Source of the DNA: Anaerolineae bacterium
Lineage (GTDB): Bacteria; Chloroflexota; Anaerolineae; Aggregatilineales; Phototrophicaceae
Length of the DNA stretch: 64,000 bases
Direction: 5' to 3'
NCBI GenBank assembly: GCA_022820665.1
Contig: JAJEFB010000025.1
Location: forward strand, 89,041-153,040
Of this stretch, positions 34,384 through 44,096 are shown one piece after another; position 1 is the stretch's first letter, and the number at the start of each line of letters is the position of its first letter. Below the pieces are notes generated by a model. That model ran no database searches and had not been told where the DNA came from. It saw nothing but the letters and a program-made list of their open reading frames with translations. A program made the position numbers and the translations under genes.

Positions 34384-35508
34384 ATGCCTCAGAGACCTGA
34401 AACGAATGCGGTTCACAATTCAGCAATAGACCGCTCCAGCGGAGCGATTGTCCCGCCTATTGTTCTCAGCACGACATTTCAATACGAGACAACGGGACTG
34501 GAGCATGATCCGGACGAGTTGATCTACACACGTTATCAGAACCCGAATCGCGCAGCGCTGGAAGAGGCCATGCGCAAGCTGGAATACGGCGCCGCGGCGC
34601 ATGCTATCTCCAGTGGATCGGCAGCCATGCTGACGATTTTCCAGGCTTTGCGACCAGGCGATCATATCGTGTCCAGCGACGACATGTACTTTGGGATCCG
34701 CGTTCAACTGAAGGAATTCTTCGCGCCATGGGGGCTAGAGACAAGCTTCGTCGATATGAGTGACCTGGCGGCGCTTCGCGCCGCTATGCGCCCGGAGACC
34801 AGATTGGTGATCTTTGAATCGCCGACAAATCCGATGATACGCCTGGCGGATATCAAGGCGATAAGCGAATTAGCCCACCAACATGGAGCGACAGTCCTGG
34901 TCGACAACACGGTGGCAACGCCGGTCGCGCAGAATCCCCTTCAGCTCGGCGGCGATATCGTCGTTAATTCGCTGACCAAATACATCGCGGGCCATCATGA
35001 TGTGCTAGGCGGCGTCATTGTATTCCGCGAGAATGACGAATTCGCGCAGCGCGTGACGCGCTTGGTGAGAATCGGCGGTTCGGTCTTGTCTCCGATGAAC
35101 TGTTGGCTGACACTGCGCGGCATGCAAAGCCTGTCCTATCGTGTCCGCGCTCATAGCGAAAATGCCTCGGAAGTCGCATGTTTCCTGGCGGAACATCCTA
35201 AAGTTGAGCGCGTGCTCTACCCGCATCATCCCAGTCATCCACAATATGATCTGGCTCTGCGGCAAATGCGCGTCGGCAGCGGGTTAATGTCGATGCAGGT
35301 GCGCGGCGGTCGACAAGCCGCCATCGATGTGGTGAACAAACTAAGGCTCTTCACCAGCGCAACCAGTTTTGGCGGCACACACAGCCTCATCGAACATCGC
35401 GAATCGATTGAAGAAGATTCGAATACGCCGTCCAATCTATTGCGCGTTTCCATTGGCTTGGAGCACCCGGCAGATCTCATCGCCGACCTCGACCAAGCGC
35501 TGCGATGA
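34384..35508 (+). CDS. Cys/Met-metabolism PLP-dependent enzyme (cystathionine gamma-synthase/lyase family)
   Basis: 374 residues, family length. PLP signature VVNSLTKYIAGHHDVLGG (Lys in SLTKY, about residue 200), YTRYQNPNRAALEEAM near the N-terminus, and TSFGGTHSLIEHRESI near the C-terminus. Members either make or break cystathionine or release sulfur from methionine/homocysteine; sequence alone does not decide among synthase, gamma-lyase and related enzymes. Its place two genes from sseA-sufE supports a role in cysteine/methionine metabolism. It overlaps the next gene by ATGA. Confidence 0.9.
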   Translation: MPQRPETNAVHNSAIDRSSGAIVPPIVLSTTFQYETTGLEHDPDELIYTRYQNPNRAALEEAMRKLEYGAAAHAISSGSAAMLTIFQALRPGDHIVSSDDMYFGIRVQLKEFFAPWGLETSFVDMSDLAALRAAMRPETRLVIFESPTNPMIRLADIKAISELAHQHGATVLVDNTVATPVAQNPLQLGGDIVVNSLTKYIAGHHDVLGGVIVFRENDEFAQRVTRLVRIGGSVLSPMNCWLTLRGMQSLSYRVRAHSENASEVACFLAEHPKVERVLYPHHPSHPQYDLALRQMRVGSGLMSMQVRGGRQAAIDVVNKLRLFTSATSFGGTHSLIEHRESIEEDSNTPSNLLRVSIGLEHPADLIADLDQALR

Positions 35509-35870
35509 TTTATCACATCACCAGCCGTTCGAACTGGGCGCGCGCCCGAGCGACCGGGCTTTACAGCGCGCCTTCCCTCGAATCCGAAGGTTTTATTCAT
35601 TGTTCGCGGCTCGAGCAGGTTTTGACTGTCGCGAATAATTTCTATCGCGGCCAATCGGACTTGCTTCTGCTTTGTATTGAAGAGCGCAAGCTAGCGTGCG
35701 AATTGCGGTGGGAAGCGCCATCCCACCCGAAGCAATCGATATGCAACACAATTAAATGCGATGAGCTATTTCCCCATCTGCATGGTCCGCTAAACTTAAA
35801 CGCTGTCGCGGCAGCGATCGCATTTGAAGAGTCGGAAAACGGCTTTGTATTGCCGCAAGCGTTACCGTGA
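35505..35870 (+). CDS. DUF952 family protein
   Basis: 121 residues. It begins MIYHITSRSNWARARATGLY and continues EGFIHCSRLEQVLTVANNFY and FPHLHGPLNLNAV, the conserved DUF952 segments. These are small ADP-ribosyltransferase-like-fold proteins of unknown function. It overlaps the PLP-enzyme gene (ATGA), so it is likely co-translated. The gene ends 7 nt before the convergent SDR gene. Confidence 0.85.
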   Translation: MIYHITSRSNWARARATGLYSAPSLESEGFIHCSRLEQVLTVANNFYRGQSDLLLLCIEERKLACELRWEAPSHPKQSICNTIKCDELFPHLHGPLNLNAVAAAIAFEESENGFVLPQALP

Positions 35871-35877
35871 CTCTATT

Positions 35878-36741
35878 TTAGCCAACTCCGGTCGCTTCGG
35901 CGCTGAATTGCCACAGCGCGGTCTGTTCGTCGCGGCTGTAGGAGATTTCGTTGGAGCGCTTATGCTTTTTGTCCGCCCAGTATTTGCCGCTGAGGCCCGC
36001 GACCTCGGGCGAAGACGCCAGATAAATCAAAGTTTCAGCGCCTTTTTGCGGCGACCGCCCGAAGACGGGTTTCAACACTTTGAAGATATGGCGCATGAAA
36101 CCAGTCGCGTTGTCGCCGAAACTGGTATTCACCATGCCGGGGTGCACCGCGTTCACCGTGACGTTCGTATCTTCAACCCGCCGCGCCAATTCATAAGTGA
36201 AAAGGATATTCGCCAATTTGCTCGTGCCATAGGCGGCAAAACCACCATATTGGCTGGCTTCTTGCATGTCCGACCAGTGCAGTCCATTCGCCCCAGCTCT
36301 TTGATGCGCGCTGGAGGAGACATTGATGACGCGCGCTTCGCCCTGATCGCTAGCGGTCGCCTGCATAATATCGAGAAGCAGATTGCCTAGCAGATAATAG
36401 CTGAGGTGGTTGAGCGCAAATGTCAGCTCGTAGCCATCAACTGACCTATAGAAGGTGGAGAAATAAGCGCCAGCGTTGTTCAATAGCACATCCAGTCGCT
36501 GGTGCTTCTGGTTGAATTCATCTGCGACTCGGCGCGTTTCTTCTATGGACGACAAATCCGCCAGCAGCATGTCGTTATTGTCATTGCCGCTTTCGGCGAT
36601 TAGCTGCGACAGCAAGCCGCGGGTTTTTGCCTCGTTGCGCCCAACAATCGTCACATCCGCGCCCATACGAGCCAGTTCTTGCGCGGAAATTTTGCCGATG
36701 CCGCTGGTCGCGCCTGTGATTAATACGCGTTTCCCCTGCAT
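35878..36741 (-). CDS. Short-chain dehydrogenase/reductase (retinol-dehydrogenase-like)
   Basis: 287 residues. The NAD(P)-binding motif TGATSGIGK is at the N-terminus, LLNNAGAY follows in strand 4, and the catalytic Ser (VSSSAHQRA) and YGTSKLAN (Tyr-x-x-x-Lys) complete the tetrad with Asn from FALNHLSYYLL. The pattern resembles RDH/WWOX-like SDRs acting on lipid or hydrophobic alcohols. Substrate unknown. The neighbouring RraA-like gene is 43 nt upstream on the same strand. Confidence 0.88.
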   Translation of the reverse strand: MQGKRVLITGATSGIGKISAQELARMGADVTIVGRNEAKTRGLLSQLIAESGNDNNDMLLADLSSIEETRRVADEFNQKHQRLDVLLNNAGAYFSTFYRSVDGYELTFALNHLSYYLLGNLLLDIMQATASDQGEARVINVSSSAHQRAGANGLHWSDMQEASQYGGFAAYGTSKLANILFTYELARRVEDTNVTVNAVHPGMVNTSFGDNATGFMRHIFKVLKPVFGRSPQKGAETLIYLASSPEVAGLSGKYWADKKHKRSNEISYSRDEQTALWQFSAEATGVG

Positions 36742-36783
36742 TGTTGTCCTCCGATTTTAAGGGATGATTTGGCTAGCGTTCAA

Positions 36784-37506
36784 TTATTCTTCCTCATCGC
36801 CATAGCTGTGCCCGGAGAAGATCGCCCGCAGTTCCGCAGCTGAGCTCGCCGCCTGCAGGGCTTTCATGCGAGCGGCTTCTTCTTTTTGCAGCGCGCGCAC
36901 GTTACTGAGAACAGCTTCCAATTGATCCGCGGGAAACTTGCAGGCGCCGTTTTCGTCCATGTGAATCAACTCGCCGGGCGCAACGTCCATGCCAGCCACA
37001 GAAACAGGCACGTTTACAGCGTGAACCGCCATATTGCCATGGCCCGGCGTCACCCCGCTGAGCATGTACTGAAAGTCCATTTCGCGCACCTCATCCAGGT
37101 CTCGCGACGGACCATTGGACAGCATGCCGACGCATCCGATCGCGCGCATCGCCGAGACCATGTTGCCGCCCGCCAAGCCGACTTTTCCCGCGATCTCCGG
37201 CGGGAACTTCTGCTGAATGACCAGAATCGCGGGTCCTGGCGCCGCCTCCAAAGCCTCCAGCACATCGCCGAAACTGAGCCGCGTGAAATCGGGATCAGGC
37301 AAGCCATAAACACAGGTGACCGCATAACCGACCCGCCGTCCCAGTTCCGGGTACATACAGCGAATCGACTGATCGGTGTACCAATTCTCGCTCCAGGGAT
37401 TGTAAAGTCCGAGGCAGAGCGGTGAAGCGGGATATGTAGCCACAACGTTGGTTATAGACGGCGTGTCGAAATTCTTGAGTTCTTCAAGCATGGCGTTTGT
37501 ATTCAT
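36784..37506 (-). CDS. RraA-like family protein (HMG/CHA aldolase or dimethylmenaquinone-methyltransferase-like fold)
   Basis: 240 residues with the RraA core: GNMVSAMRAIGCVGMLSNG, RDLDEVREMDFQYMLSG and PVSVAGMDVAPGELIHMDENG. Members are HMG/4-carboxy-4-hydroxy-2-oxoadipate aldolases or RNase E inhibitors; the GxxxRD-type site (SNGPSRDLD) fits the divalent-metal aldolase group. The ~70-residue N-terminal extension before the core is common in the aldolase-like members. Substrate unknown. Confidence 0.8.
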   Translation of the reverse strand: MNTNAMLEELKNFDTPSITNVVATYPASPLCLGLYNPWSENWYTDQSIRCMYPELGRRVGYAVTCVYGLPDPDFTRLSFGDVLEALEAAPGPAILVIQQKFPPEIAGKVGLAGGNMVSAMRAIGCVGMLSNGPSRDLDEVREMDFQYMLSGVTPGHGNMAVHAVNVPVSVAGMDVAPGELIHMDENGACKFPADQLEAVLSNVRALQKEEAARMKALQAASSAAELRAIFSGHSYGDEEE

Positions 37507-37579
37507 AGGTCGCGGGGATCTCCCTTCGCTATTTACGCGATCATTCTACAGCGCAAAGGACAAGATTGCGACAACTGCC

Positions 37580-38812
37580 TTAGCGATTGGGGCGGGATGA
37601 GCGCCTGAAAACGCCCAGGATGGGTACCAGCATCAGGGCTGAAATCGTTATCGCCATGCGGACGGAAGAAAAGTGCCCGATCGCGCCTACCACGGGACCG
37701 CCAGAGATCTGTCCGAAGGCATCGGCTTGTCCTTGAATGGACAAAACTGTCGCCCGAACGCCGGATTCGGTATGCTGGTTGATCCAGGCTTCCATAAGCG
37801 GATTGCGGATCGCGCGCATGGCGCCGGTTATCCACAGTCCCAGGAGCAGCAATGCGAAACTCTCTCCCAGCGTGAACAGCAATACACCCCCGATCATGGC
37901 GACGTAAACAACGGTCAAGGTGATCGCCACAGAGCGATTGCTTGTCATATCGACGCCCCGCCCGATGTATTCCATCGCAAGGAGGCTCAAGGGCATGCCT
38001 ACTGCGCTTATGACGCCAAACCAAACGATCTCGTCCAGTTGACCCAGCGCTGGCAAGGTGAAGTTACCCAGCAAATGCGCGGTCCACAAGCGATCGAATC
38101 CTTCGCTGAAGGCGCCGTGAATAATTGTAGCCGCCATGATCAGAAGCAATAGACGGCGTCGGCGAACCAGGCCCAGACCGCTTCGGAAGGTAGCGAAGAG
38201 CGTCGTCCAGCTCTCTCGTTGCGACGCGTCCTGAGGCTTGAACCCTTCCTCGGGCATCAGCAAGACCAAGAGCAGGGCAAGCGCCAACATGATGATGCCC
38301 CCCGACACAATCGCGGCTTGCAGACTGACGCTTGCCACCGCAATGCTGACAAATATAGCGCCGAAGCCGGTAACCTGCGCCACCTGCGCTGATCTAACGA
38401 ATGCGACGGACGCCCGCCCTTGTCCGATCTCGTCAACAATCCAGGCTGATTGCGCGCCGCTCAGAAAGGTGTATCCCAAGCCCATGATGATCTGCGCTAT
38501 CAAGAGTGACTCGAAGACGGGAAAACTGCCCTCGACCACGAAACCCAGCCCCAGCAGAGCGATGCCGATGATCACGGAAAGGCGGCGGCTATAAACATCG
38601 GCCACGACGCCGGTTGGGATCTCCATCAAGAAGGCAGTCAGTTCCAGGCAGGCGCCGACCAGGACCAGTTGCAGCGGATTCAATCCCACCTGTTTGACCT
38701 GATAGACAAGATTGACCGTGAACACCATGGTCATGGCGAATGACTGTATGCCCGACAATACAAGATACAGTTTGTAGGCATCTGCCTTGGTCAGACTCAG
38801 TCTCGAAAACAT
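37580..38812 (-). CDS. MFS transporter
   Basis: 410 residues with about 12 hydrophobic helices. The MFS motif A is visible as GVVADVYSRRLSVIIG between helices 2 and 3. Between helices 6 and 7 lies a basic loop (LVRRRRLL). Substrate unknown; the layout resembles drug or small-molecule efflux carriers. The aminoglycoside-phosphotransferase-like pseudogene lies 25 nt upstream on the same strand. Confidence 0.85.
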   Translation of the reverse strand: MFSRLSLTKADAYKLYLVLSGIQSFAMTMVFTVNLVYQVKQVGLNPLQLVLVGACLELTAFLMEIPTGVVADVYSRRLSVIIGIALLGLGFVVEGSFPVFESLLIAQIIMGLGYTFLSGAQSAWIVDEIGQGRASVAFVRSAQVAQVTGFGAIFVSIAVASVSLQAAIVSGGIIMLALALLLVLLMPEEGFKPQDASQRESWTTLFATFRSGLGLVRRRRLLLLIMAATIIHGAFSEGFDRLWTAHLLGNFTLPALGQLDEIVWFGVISAVGMPLSLLAMEYIGRGVDMTSNRSVAITLTVVYVAMIGGVLLFTLGESFALLLLGLWITGAMRAIRNPLMEAWINQHTESGVRATVLSIQGQADAFGQISGGPVVGAIGHFSSVRMAITISALMLVPILGVFRRSSRPNR

Positions 38813-38837
38813 GAAAAGTTTAAACCTTATCCAGCTA

Positions 38838-39968
38838 TCACAACGTCAGCGACTTGCGGTTCAACACGCCGGTTTTCAGGAAGTCGCGCAGTTCCGATGT
38901 CCTGTCTTCAAGCAATTTCGGCGCGATCTCGCGTAGCGCAGGGTGGCCGGCATTGGCTAGCAACCAACGGCAAGAAGCGAGCTGACGCGCCGCTATGAAT
39001 ACTTCCAAATGAGCGCGCATGCGCTCGTCCAGACCTGTCTTCGACGTATAGCCCGCCCACATGGCCTCTTCAAGTTGACAATAATCATCCGGTCGCTCCC
39101 CTTTGAGCTGCCAAAGTAACGGCGCGAGGTCGTACAGATAATATCCCCAGCCACAATATTCAAAGTCAAGCGCCGCCGGCTGATCAGCGCAGTGCAAGAT
39201 GTTTTTCGCAAGCAGGTCGCCGTGGATGAGTCCAAAAGTATCCGGCCCGCGGTCAATCGCGGCCATCACAGTCCGCACGCGGTTTTATACTTGTTCGAAG
39301 GTATCGGTCTGTTCAGGGATGGTCCTTATAATGGAATCCCGTACCGCATATGGCGACTCTTCGCCAAACAATCCCTCCCAGTCCATTCTTGGGCGCATGA
39401 ATCCGTCCGGTGGTTCAAACTGCCCCTCACGGTGAAGCCTTCCCAGATAGGCGCCCACCGCATGGACGTCTTCGGCGGATAGTTCCCTGGCCGACTTGCT
39501 CTCGCCGTCGATGTACTTGAAGAGGCTGCAAAGGACGGCATCCGGCGCTAGCTGCGCTGGCTTTAGGGATGTGAAAAGGAGGTCCGCCGCGTTGTCTTGC
39601 AAAGGAACTGGCGCCGGCGCCAACAGGTCCGTATTCAGACGCAAGTTCTGCAGCCAAATCAACTCAGATTGCAGGTACGCGGCGCGGACCCGCCCCGGCA
39701 AATGCAAGCGCAACACGTATATCCCGCCGCGCGCATTCACCTTGAAGACCGCATTGCTGCTGTATCCCAGCCAGGATAAATGCGAAGCGCCAAGCCCCCA
39801 CAGTTCGATAGCATGGCGCGCCAATCCAAACCAGAAGCGCTTCTGTTCATCCAGCGTCCAGTTCGCGAAACCTGGCATTCTTTCACCATGCGAAGACGAG
39901 ACGTCAGTAAGATTGTTCAACGATATGACCAAGCGGATCTCTAGCGAAACGAGACTAGCACGCGCCAT
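38838..39968 (-). pseudogene. Aminoglycoside phosphotransferase-family gene interrupted by an in-frame TAA
   Basis: Two ORFs in the same frame (39968-39285 and 39278-38838) together make one APH-like protein of about 375 codons. The first part has the N-lobe (LSWLGYSSNAVFKVNAR, then YVLRLHLP), and the second carries LIHGDLLAKNILHC (catalytic loop HGDxxxxN) and ALDFEYCGWGYYLYDLAP (metal-binding DFE). Only one codon, TAA at 39287-39285, breaks the frame, with no frameshift. A single C-to-T change in a CAA codon would explain it. It is therefore a recent pseudogene, a stop readthrough case, or an assembly error. Family members act on aminoglycosides, homoserine, choline or other small alcohols. 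Confidence 0.75.
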
Positions 39969-40032
39969 GATGGGCTGTCAAACTGCCGGAGCGTCATCAT
40001 ATGTCGCGTGTTACTTTCAGGGAATCCAATGC

Positions 40033-40038
40033 TACAAT
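40033..40038 (+). promoter_or_regulatory. Candidate -10 box of lspA
   Basis: TACAAT at 40033-40038, 28 nt before the lspA ATG, with only a weak -35 (TTACTT at 40011-40016, 16-nt spacer). It is divergent from the APH-like pseudogene. Confidence 0.4.
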
Positions 40039-40066
40039 AGCGGCATCCTGGTATCATGGAGCGCTT

Positions 40067-40597
40067 ATGCGCAAGTGGTTGATCCTGGTCGGGGCAGCCA
40101 TATTTTCGGCTTTGGCCGACCAAGCCAGCAAAGGCTGGATAGTCGCAAATTTAGAGCTATACCAGAGCGTCCAGCCGATTCCGACGCTGGCGCCATTCTT
40201 CCAGTTGACGCGCAGTTCCAACACCGGAGCGGCTTTTGGCATCCTGCCTGCGGCGGGAAATGTCTTCCTGCTGCTGGCATTCCTAATCATCGGGATCATG
40301 CTGTGGCATTTTCGCAGCGCCGCGCCGGGCGCGCGTTTTCTGCCCCTTGCTACGGGTATCGTTATCGGCGGCGCCATTGGTAATGTCATTGATCGACTGC
40401 AACACGGCCATGTCATCGACTTTATCCACTATCAAATACCGGGGCTCGTATCAAATGTCAGCAACCTGGCAGATCACGCCATCGTCGGCGGCGTCTTGCT
40501 GATCATTGGCGAAAGTTTCTGGCGCGAGCGGAAACTGAAGTCCAAGCCGACCGCTGAAGCGGAGGATGCGGGCAGCGAAACAGACGGCTCAAAGTAA
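40067..40597 (+). CDS. lspA: Lipoprotein signal peptidase (signal peptidase II)
   Basis: 176 residues from ATG 40067, chosen for the GGAG at 40057-40060. Four membrane helices are present. The two catalytic aspartates are in GNVIDRLQHGHVIDF and NVSNLADHAIVGG, and RSSNTGAAFGIL is the conserved Asn-x-G-x-x-F/A segment. LspA cleaves the signal peptide of lipid-modified prolipoproteins at the outer face of the membrane. The charged tail (KLKSKPTAEAEDAGSETDGSK region) is not conserved. Confidence 0.95.
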   Translation: MRKWLILVGAAIFSALADQASKGWIVANLELYQSVQPIPTLAPFFQLTRSSNTGAAFGILPAAGNVFLLLAFLIIGIMLWHFRSAAPGARFLPLATGIVIGGAIGNVIDRLQHGHVIDFIHYQIPGLVSNVSNLADHAIVGGVLLIIGESFWRERKLKSKPTAEAEDAGSETDGSK

Positions 40598-40645
40598 TAG
40601 ATACTAGGTTGTCTCGGCTGTCTTGCCGGTTGAGCGGCGCCTTTG

Positions 40646-41170
40646 TCAAATGCGTTTTTCCAGTTCGATTTCGTCGCGGATGGTGATCCCATCAAGCCCG
40701 GTAATAGGAATTTGCGGCTTGATACGGCGAGCATCGGCAATTGCATTGCGATGGACGGTAACCAGTTCATATCCTCGCTTTTGCCAGAATTTCAGCGCAG
40801 CCAAATTGTCATTCGTCGTTACCAGCCAGAGTCTCTCGATACCGGCTTCTCGCGCCCAATTCTCGACCGCCTCTACCAGAGCCGTACCCACACCGATGGA
40901 CTCCGACAGGCTGTTGAGCGTGGTAATTTCGCACTCCCTGTCGCCAATGTGAACTGTAATCAGACCGATGTTTTCAGCCTCAACTTCCTCGGGTTCCGCG
41001 TCGTCTTCGGCGGGCGTCATGTTCCGTTCCGCCATGAATCCGGGCAAGAGATGACCGTATACAGCTTTGCCGCGGGAGACAATCTGCGTGGTACCCCAGC
41101 GCTCATCAAGAAAATGCGCCACCCACTCTCGGTCGGAGCGTTCCAGGGGACGGATGTTAAAATCGGTCAT
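40646..41170 (-). CDS. GNAT-family N-acetyltransferase
   Basis: 174 residues from ATG 41170, where MTDFNIRPLERSDREWV begins as a typical GNAT N-terminus; the longer ORF start at 41209 overlaps the promoter. The CoA-binding strand is SLSESIGVGTALVEAVENWA, followed by IERLWLVTTNDNLAALKFWQ and RGYELVTVHR, very close to the RimI/PhnO-like group. The insertion AEDDAEPEEVEAEN (about 60-74) is acidic and unusual. Acceptor unknown. Confidence 0.85.
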   Translation of the reverse strand: MTDFNIRPLERSDREWVAHFLDERWGTTQIVSRGKAVYGHLLPGFMAERNMTPAEDDAEPEEVEAENIGLITVHIGDRECEITTLNSLSESIGVGTALVEAVENWAREAGIERLWLVTTNDNLAALKFWQKRGYELVTVHRNAIADARRIKPQIPITGLDGITIRDEIELEKRI

Positions 41171-41208
41171 CGCCGAGTCCTCGGTACTTTCCTTTGAACT
41201 TGTCACCA

Positions 41209-41237
41209 ATTATAACCGTATCCAACAAACTTGAAAA
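41209..41237 (-). promoter_or_regulatory. Promoter of the GNAT gene
   Basis: On the minus strand TTTTCA (complement of 41232-41237) and a perfect TATAAT (complement of 41209-41214) are separated by 17 nt, about 39 nt before the ATG at 41170. Confidence 0.6.
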
Positions 41238-41371
41238 ACGTCGCCCTACCCGCAGAGCTGCGGCGCGCTCATATTCCGCTCCAGCCTGCCGTCATGCGGG
41301 CCGCTATTATGACGCAATTCTCTCGGAAGAGCGCATTCACTCTGTCTTTTGATTGAACTTGGGATTCTTAT

Positions 41372-42274
41372 TCAAGCCGTGAACAGCAAGGCAACGCCGA
41401 CGACGGCGATCATAGCGCCGATGACAGCGCGCAGGGTGATCTTTTCAGCAAACACTGCATAGCCAATCGGAATCAGCAGAATCGGCGTCGTGCCGGTCAA
41501 GGTCGATGAAATACCGACGCTGGTGTACTGGAGCGATATCAAGACCAAGGTCGTTCCAATGACCGGACCTGCCAAAGAGGCGAATGTCAAAACAAGCAGC
41601 GCCCGAGGCTCAGCCCATATCAGACGCAAGTTTTCCCGAAGTTTGCCGCGCGCGATGATGACCAGCCACAGAATGACCAATCCGACCAGAGTGCGGATCA
41701 CGCTCGCGCTCATAGCATGGAATCCGCCGGCAACGCCTTCCGACATCAAGGTGAATGAAGCCCCTTGACCGATCGCAGATCCAACTGCAAGCGCCAGCCC
41801 GCGACTGTAATTCGCGTTTGTCATTTGCAGGCCTCGTCCCGCGTCGTCGGATACTACCCAGCCAACGCCGGCAACCACCACGACAATGCCAAGTACAGCG
41901 ATGAATGACAAGCTCTGTCCTAGAAACACCCAAGCCAGCAATGCCGCAACGATCGGCGTGATTGAGCCGATCAGCATAGCGAGACGCGGTCCAATATATT
42001 GAAATGAGCGTAAGAGCATGACGGAGGAAACGACATAGCCGGACAAACTCGAAGCGCCAAGCAAGGTCCAGCGTTCGAGCGACGCTGAACTGGGAAAGGG
42101 CTCGCCGAGCATCGCATGGTGCGTCAGCATCAGAAAGACCAGCGAAATCTGAAGACTGAGCGCCATCGACACAGTCGCGCCGAATTTGCGGCCAGCAAGC
42201 GTAAAGGTCGTCGACGCCAGCGCAAAGCTTAGAGCCGCGCCGAGGGCGGACAATTCGCCTATGTAAGTTTCCAA
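41372..42274 (-). CDS. EamA/DMT-family transporter
   Basis: 300 residues if started at TTG 42274, which gives the usual ten-helix length; an open frame extends to 42358, but its first ~28 residues are not hydrophobic. Two repeats of about five helices are seen, the first starting LSALGAALSFALASTTFTLA, with the second ending VFAEKITLRAVIGAMIAVVG. Drug/metabolite transporters of this family export amino acids or metabolites; the substrate cannot be deduced. It is followed 37 nt upstream by the amylase gene in the same direction. Confidence 0.82.
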   Translation of the reverse strand: METYIGELSALGAALSFALASTTFTLAGRKFGATVSMALSLQISLVFLMLTHHAMLGEPFPSSASLERWTLLGASSLSGYVVSSVMLLRSFQYIGPRLAMLIGSITPIVAALLAWVFLGQSLSFIAVLGIVVVVAGVGWVVSDDAGRGLQMTNANYSRGLALAVGSAIGQGASFTLMSEGVAGGFHAMSASVIRTLVGLVILWLVIIARGKLRENLRLIWAEPRALLVLTFASLAGPVIGTTLVLISLQYTSVGISSTLTGTTPILLIPIGYAVFAEKITLRAVIGAMIAVVGVALLFTA

Positions 42275-42395
42275 ATCAGCATACCCGCGTCTGATTTTGC
42301 GGTAGCCAGCAATTCTATGAGGATGTGGGTCCACTTGCAATGCCGCGCAGACCAGCAACTAGAGATTAGCCGCGACGTGCAGCGTGAAGAAAGAA

Positions 42396-44096
42396 TTAGA
42401 ACGCGATAATGATCATGCTCTGCGGCGCGAGCGTTTCCACCGGTTGATACCCGTCGAAGCCGCCTTGCGAGTTGATTCGCGGCGAGGCAATGGCGCCGGA
42501 ACCATAGACCAGGCTTGCCTTTCCCAATGACAAGTCAGTCTCATCCAGAGTGAGCGAAAAGCCAGTCGCGGGCACATCATCAAGATTGATCACGACCAGC
42601 AGGGCTTGCGCATCATCATGGCGCAGAAAGGCATAGACGCCGCGCTGCGAACTGTCGACCGCGGTAAGCTCGCCGCGCCGCAGCGCTGAATTCGCGTTAC
42701 GCAGGTGGATCAACCGCCGGTAATGGCTGAGCAGGGAATCAGGATCATCGGTTTGGCCAGCGACGTTGGCGTATGACAGATTTTGCGCGTCTTGTAATGG
42801 TTGCCACAGGTCTTCGCCATCGCTGAATCCGGCCGTTGCGCTGTTCTCCCATTGCATCGGGCTGCGAATGCGTTCGTCGGGTTTGCTGCCCGCCATAGCA
42901 ATCTCTTCGCCATAATAGAGGAAGGGAACGCCGGGACCCGTCAAGAGAAGCGAAGCAGCCAGCTTATTCCTGCCCACATCATGCAGCAGCCGGTTGATCA
43001 GCCGGTCTTGATCATGATTGCTGAGGAAGGTAGCGTATTGGTTTGGCGGATAGTCTCGCATGGCATTGCGATGGGCGCGTCCGATGTTGCGATTGGAACC
43101 ACTCTGAGCAGCGCTGATCATCTCCTCCGACAGCTTGAAATCGAAGCCAATATCAATAGCGCGTTCTTCAACGTAGCGCGACACAATAAACGAGGGACCG
43201 TTGAAAATCTCGCCAACGGTGAAACTGTTGGGCTTAACTGACTCCAAATGAGCCTCATAGTCGCCCAGCCATTGGCGGCTTTCGGGGGTATTTTCTTGCC
43301 TTTCGCCGACTTCGATAAGGTGCTTGACAGCGTCCAGGCGGAAACCATCCACGCCGATTTCTCCCAGCCAGAATGTCGCGATATCGTACATCTCCCGTGT
43401 GACAGCCGGGTTCAAATAGTTGAGATCGGGCATGCCATCCCAGAAGACGCCATAATAGTAGCGTTCCCCGGCTGGATGCCAGGCGACCGCGCCCCAGGGA
43501 CCAACATATCCGGGATCTTCATCAGCCCAGATATACCAGTCGGCATAGGCTTCCTCGCCGAGGCGCGAAGCGACAAACCAGGGATGCCGACTCGATGAAT
43601 GATTGACGACCATGTCGACAATGACGGCGATACCTCGCTCATGCGCCGCCTCGATCAAGCGCTTCATGTCGTCAATCGTTCCGTAGTCCCGCTCAACTGC
43701 ATAATAGTCGGTGACGTCATAGCCGTGGTAACTATGAGCTTCCGCCGGCGGCATCAGCCAAATGCCCGTGACGCCCAGGTCCTTGGCAGTCGCCGGATCG
43801 CCGTCATTGAGGTAATCCAGCGTGTCGATTATGCCCTGCAGATCGCCGATGCCATCGCCGTCGCTATCGCGAAAACTGCGTATGAATATCTCGTAAAACA
43901 CGCGATCGTTCCACCACATGGGCAAAAGCGCGGCGTCGGATTGCGCCAGGGACGCCTGCGGTCCTCCACCAGACAGCAGAAGGAGGGCGACGAAGGCGTA
44001 AACAGCGATTTGAAGCGCGCCCTTCCGCAAGCCCGGTCTTCGAGAATCGGTCGCGGCCGCTCGGCGGCAGCGAGACGATCTGCCGCGCTCACGCAT
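42396..44096 (-). CDS. Secreted GH13 alpha-amylase-family glycosidase
   Basis: 566 residues from ATG 44096; a TTG at 44030 is an alternative that would give a shorter signal peptide. A hydrophobic export segment (QIAVYAFVALLLLSGG) is followed by the barrel: FYEIFIRSFRDSDGDGIGDL, HGIAVIVDMVVNHSS, GVDGFRLDAVKHL (nucleophile Asp), FTVGEIFNG (acid Glu) and FLSNHDQDR (third Asp). The C-terminal beta domain is complete. These features fit an oligo-1,6-glucosidase/alpha-glucosidase-like or amylase enzyme working outside the membrane. The region coding for the N-terminus overlaps intergenic repeat copy C, so the start is uncertain. Confidence 0.88.
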   Translation of the reverse strand: MRERGRSSRCRRAAATDSRRPGLRKGALQIAVYAFVALLLLSGGGPQASLAQSDAALLPMWWNDRVFYEIFIRSFRDSDGDGIGDLQGIIDTLDYLNDGDPATAKDLGVTGIWLMPPAEAHSYHGYDVTDYYAVERDYGTIDDMKRLIEAAHERGIAVIVDMVVNHSSSRHPWFVASRLGEEAYADWYIWADEDPGYVGPWGAVAWHPAGERYYYGVFWDGMPDLNYLNPAVTREMYDIATFWLGEIGVDGFRLDAVKHLIEVGERQENTPESRQWLGDYEAHLESVKPNSFTVGEIFNGPSFIVSRYVEERAIDIGFDFKLSEEMISAAQSGSNRNIGRAHRNAMRDYPPNQYATFLSNHDQDRLINRLLHDVGRNKLAASLLLTGPGVPFLYYGEEIAMAGSKPDERIRSPMQWENSATAGFSDGEDLWQPLQDAQNLSYANVAGQTDDPDSLLSHYRRLIHLRNANSALRRGELTAVDSSQRGVYAFLRHDDAQALLVVINLDDVPATGFSLTLDETDLSLGKASLVYGSGAIASPRINSQGGFDGYQPVETLAPQSMIIIAF

